Shown: positions 6,910 through 25,051, counted from the stretch's first letter. The stretch is 64,000 bases of DNA from JACDAN01 sp963842235 (GCA_963842235.1 CAWJFT010000001.1:1860001-1924000), one strand, 5' to 3'. Numbers and translations are program-made. The notes: generated by a model from the sequence alone, not told the origin.

Positions 6910-7525
6910 GGATCTCCTCCCGGACCTCGACGATGGCGTTCTTTGGGCCGGGAACGGCCCCCTTGACGAGGAGCAGATTCTCCTCGGGGTCGACCGAATG
7001 GACGCGTAGGCCGACCTGCGTCACGCGCTTCGCACCCATGTGACCGGCCATCCGCATGCCCTTGAACACGCGGGACGGCGTGGCCGAAGCGCCGATCGAG
7101 CCGGGCTTGCGGATGTTGCGCGAGCCGTGGGACGCCGGGCCGCGGCTGAAGTTGTGCCGCTTGATCGTCCCCGCGAAGCCCTTCCCGATCGAGACGCCGG
7201 AGACCTTCACCGGGTCGCCGGGCTCGAAGCTCTCGACGGTGACCGTCTCCCCGGGCGTCAGCTCGGTCTGACCGCGGATCTCGATTAGCCGGCGGTGGGG
7301 GCCGACGTCGTGCTTGGTCAGGTAGCCGAGCTTCGGCTTCGTCAGCTTGCGCTCGGGGACTTCGTCATAGGCGAGCTGCACGGCGTCGTAGCCGTCGGCG
7401 TCCTCGGTCCGCACGGCGACGACCGGGCAGGGGCCGGCCTGGATCACGGTGACGGGCGTGACGGCGCCGGTCTCCTCGTCGAAGATCTGCGTCATCCCGA
7501 GCTTTCTCCCCACGATCCCCTTCAT
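6896..7525 (-). CDS. rplC: 50S ribosomal protein uL3
   Basis: A 209-residue uL3 beginning MKGIVGRKLGMTQIF, the family start. An in-frame ATG nine codons upstream (7552) exists but lies inside the palindromic element and adds residues no uL3 has. The loop reaching the peptidyl-transferase centre (GASATPSRVFKGMRMAGHMG) is intact. The ribosome-binding site is weak, so coupling to rpsJ is plausible. Confidence 0.95.
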   Translation of the reverse strand: MKGIVGRKLGMTQIFDEETGAVTPVTVIQAGPCPVVAVRTEDADGYDAVQLAYDEVPERKLTKPKLGYLTKHDVGPHRRLIEIRGQTELTPGETVTVESFEPGDPVKVSGVSIGKGFAGTIKRHNFSRGPASHGSRNIRKPGSIGASATPSRVFKGMRMAGHMGAKRVTQVGLRVHSVDPEENLLLVKGAVPGPKNAIVEVREEIRGGS

Positions 7526-7535
7526 CAGTTCCAAC

Positions 7536-7693
7536 GGCTCTGCCGGTGACATTGGTGGATGTCTGGGTCGCGAGCACCAAGCCAGGCAAGGACGCAGGGA
7601 GCGTTCGGGCTAGACAGCCCGGACGCGACTGAGGACGCGGCCTGGCGCAGCGTGATCGCAGGCCAGGCGCCGCCGAATGTTGCCGGTAGAGCC
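7536..7693 (-). repeat. Palindromic spacer element, copy B (modules M1 and M2 nested)
   Basis: It fills the rpsJ-rplC spacer, starting two bases after the rpsJ stop in mRNA sense. Paired blocks from the base: GGCTCT/AGAGCC, CCGG/CCGG, ACATT/AATGT, CTGG/CCAG. Then comes module M1 (7563-7580 facing 7646-7662, with CTGGGTCGCGAGCACCAA and GCGTGATCGC), stem GCCAGGC/GCCTGGC, module M2 (AAGGACGCAGGGA at 7588-7600 facing GACTGAGGACGCG at 7627-7639), and the apical stem 7601-7626. This copy carries both modules, M2 stacked inside M1, which links the M1-only and M2-only copies. Confidence 0.9.
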
Positions 7694-7694
7694 G

Positions 7695-8003
7695 TCATAA
7701 CTTGATCTCGATGTCGACGCCTGCCGGCAGGTCGAGCCGCATCAGCGAGTCGACCGTTTTTGGTGTCGGGCTATGGATGTCGATCAGGCGCTTGTGCGTC
7801 CGGATCTCGAAGTGCTCCCGCGAGTCCTTGTCCTTGAACGGCCCGCGGATCACCGTGTAGATGTTCCGCTCGGTTGGCAGCGGAACGGGCCCGGTGATGG
7901 TTGCGCCGGTGCGCGTCGCCGTCTCGACGATCGACGCCGCCGAGCGGTCGAGTGCCTGATGGTCATAGCCCTTCAGGCGGATTCGGATCTTCGACTGCGG
8001 CAC
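7695..8003 (-). CDS. rpsJ: 30S ribosomal protein uS10
   Basis: A 102-residue uS10 of normal length (KIRIRLKGYDHQALDRSA at the start; HKRLIDIHSPTPKTVDSLM). It works in the 30S head and, with NusB, in transcription antitermination. It follows tuf after only nine bases, so the str and S10 gene sets are joined here. Confidence 0.97.
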   Translation of the reverse strand: MPQSKIRIRLKGYDHQALDRSAASIVETATRTGATITGPVPLPTERNIYTVIRGPFKDKDSREHFEIRTHKRLIDIHSPTPKTVDSLMRLDLPAGVDIEIKL

Positions 8004-8012
8004 CGGCGCTCC

Positions 8013-9203
<1,191 letters not shown>

Positions 9204-9220
9204 TCCTCCCTTTCCTTCCT

Positions 9221-11317
9221 TTACGCGCTCTGCGAGTCGACGAGCTCGCTGGCGATCGACTGAGGGACTTCCTCATATCGCTCGAATTGCATGGTGAAAG
9301 TTGCCCGGCCCTGCGTCGTCGAGCGCAGGTCGGTTGCGTATCCGAACATTGCGGCGAGGGGCACCCGGGCCTTGATCACCTGGGCATTCCCCCGCGGCTC
9401 CAGATTCTCGATCCGGCCACGCCGTGAGTTGAGGTCGCCCATGACGTCGCCGAGGTAGTCCTCCGGCGTCACGACCTCCACGGCCATGACGGGCTCGAGC
9501 AGCTTGGGCTTCGCCCGCTTCATGCCCTCCTTGAAGGCCATGGAGCCGGCGACCTTGAAGGCGATCTCGCTCGAGTCGACGTCGTGGTACGACCCGTCGA
9601 CGAGCTCGACCCTGATGTCCACGACCGGATAGCCGGCCAAAACGCCGGACTCCATCGCTTCCTGGATGCCGAGGTCGACCGCGGGGATGAACTCGCGCGG
9701 GATGCGCCCGCCGACGATCTTGTCGAGGAACTCGTACCCCTCGCCCGGCCCGGACGGCTCCAGGTTGATGACCGCGTGGCCGAACTGGCCGCGGCCGCCG
9801 GTCTGGCGGACAAACCGGCCCTGGATCTTCTCGACGCGCCGGTCGATGGTCTCGCGGTAGGCCACCTGCGGGCGGCCGACGTTGGCGTCGACGTTGAACT
9901 CGCGCGTCAGGCGGTCGACGATGATCTCGAGGTGCAGCTCGCCCATCCCGGCGATGAGCGTCTGCCCGGTCTCCTCGTCGCTCCGGACGCGGAAGGTCGG
10001 ATCCTCGTCGGCGAGCCGCTGTAGCGCGGTCGCGAGCTTGTCCTGGTCACCCTTCGTCCTCGGCTCGACGGCGACCGAGATCACGGGGTCGGGGAAGGTC
10101 ATGGACTCGAGCACGATCGGCGCCGTGTCGATGGCGAGGGTCTCGCCGGTCGTCGTCTGCTTGAGCCCGACGATGGCCGCGATCTCGCCCGCGCCGATGG
10201 TCTCGCGCTCCTCGCGGTGGTTCGCGTGCATCTGGAGGATGCGGCCCATGCGCTCGGTCTTGCCGGAGGTCGTGTTCATGACGCGATCGCCGGACTTGAC
10301 CTGGCCCGAGTAGACCCGGATGTACGTCAGCTTGCCCACGTAGGGATCCGACATGACCTTGAAGGCCAGAGCCGAGAACGGCTCGTCCAGCGCCGGGCGG
10401 CGCGAGAGCTCGTGCTCGGTCCTCGGGTCGAGGCCGTGCACGGGCGGGACGTCGAGCGGGCTCGGCAGGTAGTCGACGACGGCGTCGAGGAGCGGCTGCA
10501 CGCCCTTGTTCTTGAAGGCGGAGCCGAGCAGCACCGGGGTGACGCTGATGTCCAGCGTCGCAGCGCGAATCGCGCGCCGCAGCATTTCCGGCGTCACGGC
10601 GGACTCGTCCTCGAGGTACGTCTCGAGCAGCTCTTCGTCGTGGTCGGCGACCGCGTCGATCAGCTGGTGGTGATACTCGTTTGCCTGCTCGGCGAGCTCG
10701 GGCGGCACCTCGCCGATCTCCAGGTTCGTCCCCAGGTCGTCGGACCAGGTGAGCGAGCGCATCTCGACGAGGTCGACGACGCCGCGGAAGTTCTCCTCCT
10801 GGCCGATCGGCAGCTGGACCGGCACCGCGCGGGCGCCCAGGCGATCGACCATCGACTGCACCGACGCGAAGAAATCGGCGCCGACGCGGTCCATCTTGTT
10901 GATGAAGGCGATGCGCGGGACGCCGTAGCGATCGGCCTGGCGCCAGACGGTCTCCGACTGCGGCTCGACGCCGGCCACGCCGTCGAAGACGGCGATCGCG
11001 CCGTCGAGCACGCGCAGGCTCCGCTCGACCTCGACCGTAAAGTCCACGTGCCCGGGCGTATCGATGATGTTCACACGAAAATCACGCCAGAACGCCGTCG
11101 TGGCGGCAGACGTGATCGTGATGCCGCGCTCCTGCTCCTGCGCCATCCAGTCCATCGTCGCGGCGCCCTCGTGGACCTCGCCCATCTTGTGGGTGCGGCC
11201 GGTGTAGTAGAGGATCCGCTCGGTCGTCGTCGTCTTGCCCGCGTCGATGTGGGCCATGATCCCGATGTTCCGGACCTGCTCGAGCCCCGCGGGCGCGCGT
11301 GTCGTCGGCGTGGCCAT
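9221..11317 (-). CDS. fusA: Elongation factor G
   Basis: A 698-residue translocation GTPase: G1 AHIDAGKTTTTERI, G3 DTPGHVDF, G4 NKMDR, then domains II-V. I chose the ATG at 11317, two bases after the rpsG stop and preceded by AGGTGG. A GTG three codons upstream would overlap rpsG. It acts in elongation and, with RRF, in ribosome recycling. Confidence 0.97.
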   Translation of the reverse strand: MATPTTRAPAGLEQVRNIGIMAHIDAGKTTTTERILYYTGRTHKMGEVHEGAATMDWMAQEQERGITITSAATTAFWRDFRVNIIDTPGHVDFTVEVERSLRVLDGAIAVFDGVAGVEPQSETVWRQADRYGVPRIAFINKMDRVGADFFASVQSMVDRLGARAVPVQLPIGQEENFRGVVDLVEMRSLTWSDDLGTNLEIGEVPPELAEQANEYHHQLIDAVADHDEELLETYLEDESAVTPEMLRRAIRAATLDISVTPVLLGSAFKNKGVQPLLDAVVDYLPSPLDVPPVHGLDPRTEHELSRRPALDEPFSALAFKVMSDPYVGKLTYIRVYSGQVKSGDRVMNTTSGKTERMGRILQMHANHREERETIGAGEIAAIVGLKQTTTGETLAIDTAPIVLESMTFPDPVISVAVEPRTKGDQDKLATALQRLADEDPTFRVRSDEETGQTLIAGMGELHLEIIVDRLTREFNVDANVGRPQVAYRETIDRRVEKIQGRFVRQTGGRGQFGHAVINLEPSGPGEGYEFLDKIVGGRIPREFIPAVDLGIQEAMESGVLAGYPVVDIRVELVDGSYHDVDSSEIAFKVAGSMAFKEGMKRAKPKLLEPVMAVEVVTPEDYLGDVMGDLNSRRGRIENLEPRGNAQVIKARVPLAAMFGYATDLRSTTQGRATFTMQFERYEEVPQSIASELVDSQSA

Positions 11318-11319
11318 GG

Positions 11320-11790
11320 CTACCACCTGTAGTGCGCGAAGGCCTTGTTGGCCTGCGCCATCCGGTAGAGGTCGTCCTTGCGCTTGAAGGCGCCGCCCTG
11401 CTGCTCGAGGGCGTCGAGGATCTCGCCCGCCAGCTTGGCGGCCATGCCCTTCTCGCGCCGCTCGCGCGAGTACGTCACGATCCAGCGGATCGCGAGCGTG
11501 CGCGCACGGCGAGACGGCACCTCGACAGGCACCTGGTAGTTCGCGCCGCCGACGCGGCGGGAGCGAGTCTCGAGCACCGGCGTCACCGACTTGACCGCCT
11601 GCTCGAGCACTTCGACGGGACTCTTCCCGGAGCGCTCGGCGGCAATCGCCAGTGCGTCGTAGACGATCTTCTCCGCGGTGCTCTTCTTGCCCTTGGTCAT
11701 GACGCGGTTGGTCAGCTGGCTCACGAGCCTGGAGTCGTGCACAGGGTCCGGCGCCAGTTCGCGTGGCTGAATTTCGGCTCGGCGTGGCAT
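11320..11790 (-). CDS. rpsG: 30S ribosomal protein uS7
   Basis: A 156-residue uS7 (MPRRAEIQPRELAPDP at the start; KKSTAEKIVYDAL and YQVPVEVPSRRA internally). It nucleates assembly of the 30S head. The start overlaps the rpsL stop by one base. Confidence 0.97.
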   Translation of the reverse strand: MPRRAEIQPRELAPDPVHDSRLVSQLTNRVMTKGKKSTAEKIVYDALAIAAERSGKSPVEVLEQAVKSVTPVLETRSRRVGGANYQVPVEVPSRRARTLAIRWIVTYSRERREKGMAAKLAGEILDALEQQGGAFKRKDDLYRMAQANKAFAHYRW

Positions 11791-12161
11791 TACGAGCCTC
11801 TCTTGGCGCCGTACTTCGAGCGCCCCTGGCGGCGATCTGAGACGCCGGCAGTGTCGAGCGCAGCGCGAATGACCTTGTAGCGGATGCCCGGCAGGTCCTT
11901 GACGCGGCCGCCGCGGATCAGCACGACAGAGTGCTCCTGCAGGTTGTGCCCCTCACCGGGGATGTAGGTCGTGACCTCCATCCCGTTCGTCAACCGCACG
12001 CGGGCGACCTTACGCAGCGCCGAATTCGGCTTCTTGGGCGTGGTCGTATACACGCGTGTGCAGACGCCGCGCTTCTGGGGCGCGCCGCGGAGTGCAGGGG
12101 TCTTGGTCTTGGCCTTTGGCTTGACCCGGCCCTTGCGCACAAGCTGGTTGACAGTGGGCAT
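11790..12161 (-). CDS. rpsL: 30S ribosomal protein uS12
   Basis: A 123-residue uS12. The loop TTTPKKPNSALRKVA keeps the lysine whose mutation gives streptomycin resistance, and GRVKDLPGIRYK keeps the second site, so the protein looks drug-sensitive. I chose the ATG at 12161 with AAGGAG upstream; a 32-codon in-frame extension has no family similarity. First gene of the str-S10-spc run. Confidence 0.97.
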   Translation of the reverse strand: MPTVNQLVRKGRVKPKAKTKTPALRGAPQKRGVCTRVYTTTPKKPNSALRKVARVRLTNGMEVTTYIPGEGHNLQEHSVVLIRGGRVKDLPGIRYKVIRAALDTAGVSDRRQGRSKYGAKRGS

Positions 12162-12323
12162 TTGCTCCTTCGAGGGACTTCGTGACACGACAAAGGTCGG
12201 CGGGGGCGATTGCCCCTGCCAACCGGCCGCGGCATGGTAGCAAAGGTTTGCAGCCAAGAACGGCCCGGAAGCGCCTATTCAAGCCATAGCCAGAAGGCCG
12301 AACGGTCACTACAGTGAGCTTCG
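12162..12323. promoter_or_regulatory. Divergent intergenic region, rpsL leader and GGDEF gene upstream
   Basis: This 162-bp gap separates divergently transcribed rpsL and the GGDEF gene, so it must hold promoters for both. I see a stem-loop close to rpsL (about 12199-12221, a GC-rich stem around GATT). I cannot assign -35/-10 boxes with confidence. Confidence 0.45.
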
Positions 12324-13505
12324 GTGAGCGACGCACTGACCTGGGCCCTGCTCGGCGCCGGATTCGTCGTCCTCGCACTGGTGTTTTTGGTCGTGCTGAT
12401 CCGCGAGCGGAGGGCCGCCGACGCGCGCTTCGCCGCCGTCATGCAGGAGGTGACGAGCCGGCTCGATCGCGTAGCCGACGAGCTCCGAGATGCGCATGAC
12501 CAGGATCGGCGCACGAAGATCCTCGGCGAGCTCGGCGGGACGATCGACCTCGACGAGGTTCTCGCACGAGTGCTCGAGGCCGCGGGTGCGATCCGTGGGG
12601 TCGACGCCGCGCTGGTCACGGTACGTTCCGGGGCGGAGGAGCCGATCAGGGCGGCTGTCGGGCTCACGAACGAGGAGGAGGACGCCCAGGCGATGGCCGG
12701 GCCGCCCGACGGTCGTGCGGCGCGGTCACTGACGATCTCGTATGAGTATCCGGCCGAGCTGGAGCGGGACGGAAGGGAGCTCGTCCGGCATGGGCTCGCG
12801 CTCCCGATTCCGGGCGAGTCTTCCTCGATCGGCTACCTGACCGTCTTCAGTCGTTCCGACTCGCACTCCTTCGCCGACGCGGATAAGGAGTCGCTCGAGG
12901 AGCTGGCCGGACGGGCCGGGCCTGCGATCGAGAACGCCTTGAGGTTCCGGGAGGCGCGCCAGCTCGCCGATCTCGACGCTTTGACCGGCCTGCATAACCG
13001 GCGCTACTTCCACGAGACGCTGGCTCGCGAGGTCGCGCGTGCCCACCGGTACGGTCGCCGACTGGCGCTCGTGGTGTTCGACCTCGACGGCTTCAAGGCG
13101 ATCAACGACCGGATCGGACATCTAGCGGGGGACGCCGTCCTCGCCGAAGTGGCGGAGCGCGTCCGAGCCGTCGTGCGTTCGGCCGACGTCTCTTGCCGTG
13201 TCGGCGGAGACGAATTCGCGATCGTCCTTCCGGAGTCAACGCTCGCCGAGGCCGAGCAGCTCTCCTACCGGATGCAGGCGGCGGTCGCCTCCAGCCCGAT
13301 CGGAGAGGCCGGGACGCTCCAGCTCTCGGCCGGCGCCGCCGAGCTTCGTCCCGAAGACAGCGGGACGACGTTTTTCGAGCGCGCAGACCATGCGCTCTAC
13401 CGCGCGAAGGAGTCGGGGAAGGCGGAGGTCTTTGCAGCCGGCCCGGCCGAGCCTCCCGGAGCAGCGGACGCCGGAGGCGGCCGCCCGCTAGGCCCGGTGA
13501 GTTAA
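12324..13505 (+). CDS. Membrane-anchored GAF-GGDEF diguanylate cyclase
   Basis: A 393-residue protein: one N-terminal membrane segment (about residues 6-27), a short coiled linker, a GAF-like sensor domain (about 55-205) and a GGDEF domain (about 215-370). The catalytic motif is exactly GGDEF, with an RSAD product-inhibition site five residues upstream, so an active, feedback-inhibited c-di-GMP synthase is expected. GTG start; no strong ribosome-binding site. It is the only plus-strand gene in the first 27 kb, divergent from rpsL and convergent with rpoC. A link to the c-di-GMP-responsive pilus locus at 44-60 kb is possible but not shown. Confidence 0.9.
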   Translation: MSDALTWALLGAGFVVLALVFLVVLIRERRAADARFAAVMQEVTSRLDRVADELRDAHDQDRRTKILGELGGTIDLDEVLARVLEAAGAIRGVDAALVTVRSGAEEPIRAAVGLTNEEEDAQAMAGPPDGRAARSLTISYEYPAELERDGRELVRHGLALPIPGESSSIGYLTVFSRSDSHSFADADKESLEELAGRAGPAIENALRFREARQLADLDALTGLHNRRYFHETLAREVARAHRYGRRLALVVFDLDGFKAINDRIGHLAGDAVLAEVAERVRAVVRSADVSCRVGGDEFAIVLPESTLAEAEQLSYRMQAAVASSPIGEAGTLQLSAGAAELRPEDSGTTFFERADHALYRAKESGKAEVFAAGPAEPPGAADAGGGRPLGPVS

Positions 13506-13518
13506 TCGGCCCTGTGCC

Positions 13519-13650
13519 GACGAACCGGCTTTGCCGGTTCGTCCGGGGCGGCCCCTAGAGAAGGAAGCGGCGAGAGAGGCTAGGCCTTGGCCCGGCGTGA
13601 GCCGGGCCAAGGATTCATAGGGGTCGGAAAAAGTCGTGAGACTTTTTCCG
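13519..13650. terminator. Three stem-loops between convergent GGDEF gene and rpoC
   Basis: The convergent spacer holds three perfect hairpins: GACGAACCGGC-TTT-GCCGGTTCGTC (13519-13543), CCTTGGCCCGGC-GTGA-GCCGGGCCAAGG (13585-13612) and CGGAAAAAGTC-GTGA-GACTTTTTCCG (13625-13650). The middle one is enclosed by CCCCTA/TAGGGG. The last has A- and T-runs on its arms and could end transcription from both sides. Two share a GTGA (GNRA) loop on the plus strand. Confidence 0.8.
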
Positions 13651-13657
13651 AAATCAT

Positions 13658-18229
<4,572 letters not shown>

Positions 18230-18247
18230 AGCGCTCCCTTACTCCTC

Positions 18248-21868
<3,621 letters not shown>

Positions 21869-21918
21869 CTATGAAGCCTCCCTTAGAAACGGCGTGGGGA
21901 TGTACAGGCGGACGTCTA

Positions 21919-22035
21919 GGCCGGAACCGGCCAGCATACCGAAAGTGGACAAGCCTACGCAAGGGCAATCGGGCGGCCCTTGCGCAGTTGACGACCAGTA
22001 TAGCCAAAAGGCCGCTCGGTCGCGGCCCTTTGGCT
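21919..22035 (-). promoter_or_regulatory. rplL-rpoB attenuator region with three hairpins
   Basis: In mRNA order after rplL: AGCCAAAGGGCCGC/GCGGCCTTTTGGCT (22002-22035), GCAAGGGC/GCCCTTGC (21958-21984), and GGCCGG-AA-CCGGCC (21919-21932). The first is a strong stem but is not followed by a U-run, so partial attenuation or RNase III processing is likelier than full termination. The position matches the known rplL-rpoB attenuator of other bacteria. Confidence 0.75.
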
Positions 22036-22045
22036 TTAAGCGAGG

Positions 22046-22435
22046 TTACTTGACCTCAACGGTGGCGCCGGCCTCTTCCAGCTGCGCCTTGATCTGGTCG
22101 GCCTCCTCCTGCGGAACGCCTTCCTTGACCGGGTTGGGCGCGCCGTCGACCAGGTCCTTGGCCTCCTTGAGGCCTAGGCCGGTCACGGCCCGGACGACCT
22201 TGATCACCTGGATCTTCTGGCCGCCGGGGCCCGTCAGGACGACGTCGAAGGCGGTCTTCTCCTCCGCCGCGGCACCGTCGCCGGCTGCCGGAGCGGCCCC
22301 GGGAGCCGCAACCGCGACCGGAGCGGCAGCGGTCACGCCCCACTCCTCCTCGAGCTTGTTCTTCAGCTCGACGAGCTCGAGGACGGTCATCCCGCCCAGC
22401 TGCTCGACGACCTTGTCGGTATCTGTCTTAGCCAT
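22046..22435 (-). CDS. rplL: 50S ribosomal protein bL12
   Basis: A 129-residue bL12: N-terminal dimerisation region (DKVVEQLGGMTVLELVELKNKLEEEWGV), an Ala/Gly-rich hinge (residues 38-60), and the C-terminal factor-binding domain with GLKEAKDLVDGAP. It recruits and stimulates EF-Tu, EF-G and IF2. It follows rplJ by two bases. Confidence 0.97.
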   Translation of the reverse strand: MAKTDTDKVVEQLGGMTVLELVELKNKLEEEWGVTAAAPVAVAAPGAAPAAGDGAAAEEKTAFDVVLTGPGGQKIQVIKVVRAVTGLGLKEAKDLVDGAPNPVKEGVPQEEADQIKAQLEEAGATVEVK

Positions 22436-22437
22436 CT

Positions 22438-23196
22438 CTAACCCTCCTGTGGTGTCTCTTCTTCAGTGGTTTCCTGTTCGGGTTCTGCTGCCGGCTCGGC
22501 CTCTACAGCGTCGGCAGCCGGAGCTTCCGGACTGGCCTCTTCGCCGGCCGCCTCCTCGTCGGAAGCCTGCGGTGCCTCTTCGGGAGCCGCAGCCTGCGGC
22601 TCCTCGGTCGGCGGCTCCTCCGCGGACTCGGGCTCGGCTTCCTCCGGCTCCTGAGCAGGCTGCGTCTCACCCTGCTCCTCCAGCTGCTTGATGCGGGCGT
22701 CGATCACATTCACGAGATCTCGGAGCGGCGCCGCGAACAGCCCGACGACCGTCATCAGAGGGCCGCTGACTGCACCCACGAGTTGCGCGTGGAGCACGTC
22801 GGTCGGGGGCAGCGTCGCGAGGCTCTTGACGTCGTCCTCGCCGATCTCCCGGCCGTCCAGGATCCCGCCGCGAATCTCCAGGACTCGCGTCTCCCGCACC
22901 GCGGTGTTCAGCGCCTTGGCCACCGCGACCGGGTCGCCGTCCGTCTCGAGAAAGGCGATCGCCGTCGGGCCGTCGAGCAGCGCCAGAAGCGCCTCGGCGC
23001 CGGCCTCCTCAGCCGCGCGCCGCGTGAGCGTGTTCTTGACGACCGTGAACCGGGCGCCGTGCTCGAGCAGCTCTCCGCGCAGCTTGTTGATCTGCGGGAC
23101 GGAGAGGCCGCGGTAGTCGGCGACGATCAGCGTCTCCGTCGAGCGCAACTGCTCGGCGAGGTCGGCTACCACCTTCTCTTTGTCGGATCTCAGCAT
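22438..23196 (-). CDS. rplJ: 50S ribosomal protein uL10 with acidic C-terminal tail
   Basis: A 252-residue uL10. Residues 1-175 are the normal protein (SDKEKVVADLAEQL; LSVPQINKLRGELLEHGARF; FTVVKNTLTRRA). The helix carrying bL12 dimers is followed by about 75 residues rich in Glu, Ala and Pro, absent from most uL10. I chose the ATG at 23196 because GGAGGTGA sits seven bases upstream; a 39-codon upstream extension overlaps the leader. Confidence 0.95.
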   Translation of the reverse strand: MLRSDKEKVVADLAEQLRSTETLIVADYRGLSVPQINKLRGELLEHGARFTVVKNTLTRRAAEEAGAEALLALLDGPTAIAFLETDGDPVAVAKALNTAVRETRVLEIRGGILDGREIGEDDVKSLATLPPTDVLHAQLVGAVSGPLMTVVGLFAAPLRDLVNVIDARIKQLEEQGETQPAQEPEEAEPESAEEPPTEEPQAAAPEEAPQASDEEAAGEEASPEAPAADAVEAEPAAEPEQETTEEETPQEG

Positions 23197-23335
23197 CGAA
23201 TCACCTCCTCGAAACGAATCAGGCCCGCCGGCAGGCGGGCCCGAGCAGAGGCAGATGACTGACTCTCTTCTCGGCCGCGCCTCGGCTGGACTTCTGCCCT
23301 CGCGAGCTGCCAACTGTCTCTGGCGACGGGCTCCT
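23197..23335 (-). ncRNA. Ribosomal protein L10 leader, candidate autoregulatory mRNA element
   Basis: The rplA-rplJ gap contains, in mRNA sense, AGACAGTTGGCAG and then GTCCAGCCGAGGCGCG, matching the conserved strands of the L10 leader (AGACAG..., ...CCGAGG). Downstream is a stem GGCCCGCC-TGCC-GGCGGGCC (23222-23241) before the rplJ ribosome-binding site. In other bacteria the L10-L12 complex binds this leader to repress rplJ-rplL. Assignment is by eye, not by a covariance model. Confidence 0.7.
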
Positions 23336-24073
23336 CTAAGCAGTTACAGGCTCGGCCTGCTCCTCCAATTCTTCGACTATGCCTCTCGTGCGGGCCGGGT
23401 CGACGTGGATCCCAGGCCCCATCGTCGTCGTCAGCGTGATGCGGTGAATGTAGCGGCCTTTGGCTGCCGCCGGCTTCGCGCGCATGATCTCGTCGATCAG
23501 CGCGGCGTAGTTCTCGACCAGCAGGCGCTCGTCGAAGCTCCGCTTGCCGATCGAGACGTGCACGTTTGCGCCACGGTCGGTCCGGTACTCGAGCTTGCCG
23601 GCCTTCGAGTCGGTCACGGCCTTCGCGACGTCCATCGTCACGGTGCCGGTCTTCGGGTTCGGCATCTTGCCGCGAGGCCCGAGGATCCGACCGAGCTTGC
23701 CCACGTTGCTCATCTGGTCGGGTGTGGCGATGGCGACGTCGAAGTCGTCGAAGCCCTCCTCGATCCGTGACGCGAGATCGGCGCTGCCGACGACGTCGGC
23801 GCCCGCGTCCTGCGCCTCCTTGGCCTTCTCGCCCTCGGCGAAGACGGCGATCCGCACCTCACGGCCCGTGCCGTGCGGGAGCATGAGCGTTCCGCGCAGC
23901 TGCTGATCGGCGTGGCGGACGTTGAGCCCGAGGTTGAAGTGCACCTCGACTGTCTCGTCGAACTTGCGCTCCGGCCAGCTCTTGAGCATGCGGATGGCCT
24001 GCGCCGGGCTGTACAGCTCCTCGCGATCGATCTCCGCCCGCTCTTGGCGATAGACCTTCCCGTGCCGGCTCAT
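23336..24073 (-). CDS. rplA: 50S ribosomal protein uL1
   Basis: A 245-residue uL1 with PHGTGR (residues 67-72), GPRGKMPNPKTGTV (about 130-143) and the final SMGPG-like segment TTTMGPGIHVD. It forms the L1 stalk controlling E-site tRNA exit. The start overlaps the rplK stop. Confidence 0.97.
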   Translation of the reverse strand: MSRHGKVYRQERAEIDREELYSPAQAIRMLKSWPERKFDETVEVHFNLGLNVRHADQQLRGTLMLPHGTGREVRIAVFAEGEKAKEAQDAGADVVGSADLASRIEEGFDDFDVAIATPDQMSNVGKLGRILGPRGKMPNPKTGTVTMDVAKAVTDSKAGKLEYRTDRGANVHVSIGKRSFDERLLVENYAALIDEIMRAKPAAAKGRYIHRITLTTTMGPGIHVDPARTRGIVEELEEQAEPVTA

Positions 24074-24495
24074 CGCTCCACCTCCACGCCCATCGAGCGC
24101 GCAGTGCCAGCGATGATCTTGGCGGCGGCATCGATGTCGCGAGCGTTCAGATCGGGCATCTTCGTCTCGGCGATCTGGCGGACCTGGTTGCGCGTCAGCC
24201 GCCCGACCTTCTCACGGTTCGGCTCGCCCGAGCCCTTCTCGAGCCGGAGCGCCTCCTTGATCAGGACGGCGGCCGGCGGCGTCTTCGTGATGAAGTCGAA
24301 CGACCGGTCCTCGTAGACCGTGATCTCGACCGGGATGATCCGGCCGTTCTCTTGCTGCGTCTGTGCGTTGAACGCCTTGCAGAACTCCATGATGTTGACC
24401 CCGTGCTGGCCCAGCGCGGGACCGACCGGCGGCGCCGGGTTGGCCTGACCGCCCGGGATCTGGAGCTTGATGAGCGTGAGGATTTTCTTTGCCAT
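24070..24495 (-). CDS. rplK: 50S ribosomal protein uL11
   Basis: A 141-residue uL11 with the proline-rich N-terminal PGGQANPAPPVGPALGQHG, which contacts thiostrepton and release factors, and the C-terminal RNA-binding domain (GTARSMGVEVE). It forms the base of the GTPase stalk. It lies six bases after nusG. Confidence 0.97.
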   Translation of the reverse strand: MAKKILTLIKLQIPGGQANPAPPVGPALGQHGVNIMEFCKAFNAQTQQENGRIIPVEITVYEDRSFDFITKTPPAAVLIKEALRLEKGSGEPNREKVGRLTRNQVRQIAETKMPDLNARDIDAAAKIIAGTARSMGVEVER

Positions 24496-24501
24496 TGGGG
24501 G

Positions 24502-25032
24502 TTAGTCGATCTTCTTGACCTGATCAAACGCTAGTTCGACCGGGACCTGGCGCTCGAAGATGTCGACGAGCACTTTGAGCTTCTGAGCGTCGGGCTGAAC
24601 GTCGACGATCTCGCCGTCGAAGTCCGAGAGCGGCCCGGAGGTTACCTTCACCGACTCGCCGAGCGAGAACTCGACCTGGGCGCGCGCGCGTTCGGCCGTC
24701 GCAGCGCCGGTGTGGAGGATCCGGTCGACCTCCGGCTGCGAGAGCGGAATCGGCTTGCCGGCAGCGCCGACGAACCCCGTCACGCCGGGGGTGTTCTTCA
24801 CGACCGACCAGGCGTCGTCGTCGAGGTCCATGTTCACGAGCACGTAGCCGGGCAGGACGCGCTTCTCAGCCTGGACCTTCTGGCCGTCCTTCGTCTCGAT
24901 CACCTGCTCGGTCGGAACGACGACGCGGCGGAACCGCGGCTGTTGGTTCATCGAGACGATCCGGTGCTCGAGATTGGTCTTCACCTTGTTCTCGTGCCCG
25001 GAGTAGGTGTTGATCACGTACCAGCGGAACAT
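24502..25032 (-). CDS. nusG: Transcription termination/antitermination protein NusG
   Basis: A 176-residue NusG: N-terminal NGN domain (WYVINTYSGHENKVK; VLPGYVLVNMDLDD) that binds the polymerase clamp, and a C-terminal KOW domain (VKVTSGPLSDFDGEI) that binds Rho or uS10. No inserted domain. Typical position between secE and rplK. Confidence 0.97.
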   Translation of the reverse strand: MFRWYVINTYSGHENKVKTNLEHRIVSMNQQPRFRRVVVPTEQVIETKDGQKVQAEKRVLPGYVLVNMDLDDDAWSVVKNTPGVTGFVGAAGKPIPLSQPEVDRILHTGAATAERARAQVEFSLGESVKVTSGPLSDFDGEIVDVQPDAQKLKVLVDIFERQVPVELAFDQVKKID

Positions 25033-25051
25033 CTGGAGCCAGCCTCGTGCG

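Noticed and set aside
7526..7552. An upstream ATG for rplC giving nine extra residues
   Set aside because: It lies inside the palindromic element, has no ribosome-binding site, and the family begins at MKGIVGRKLGMTQ.
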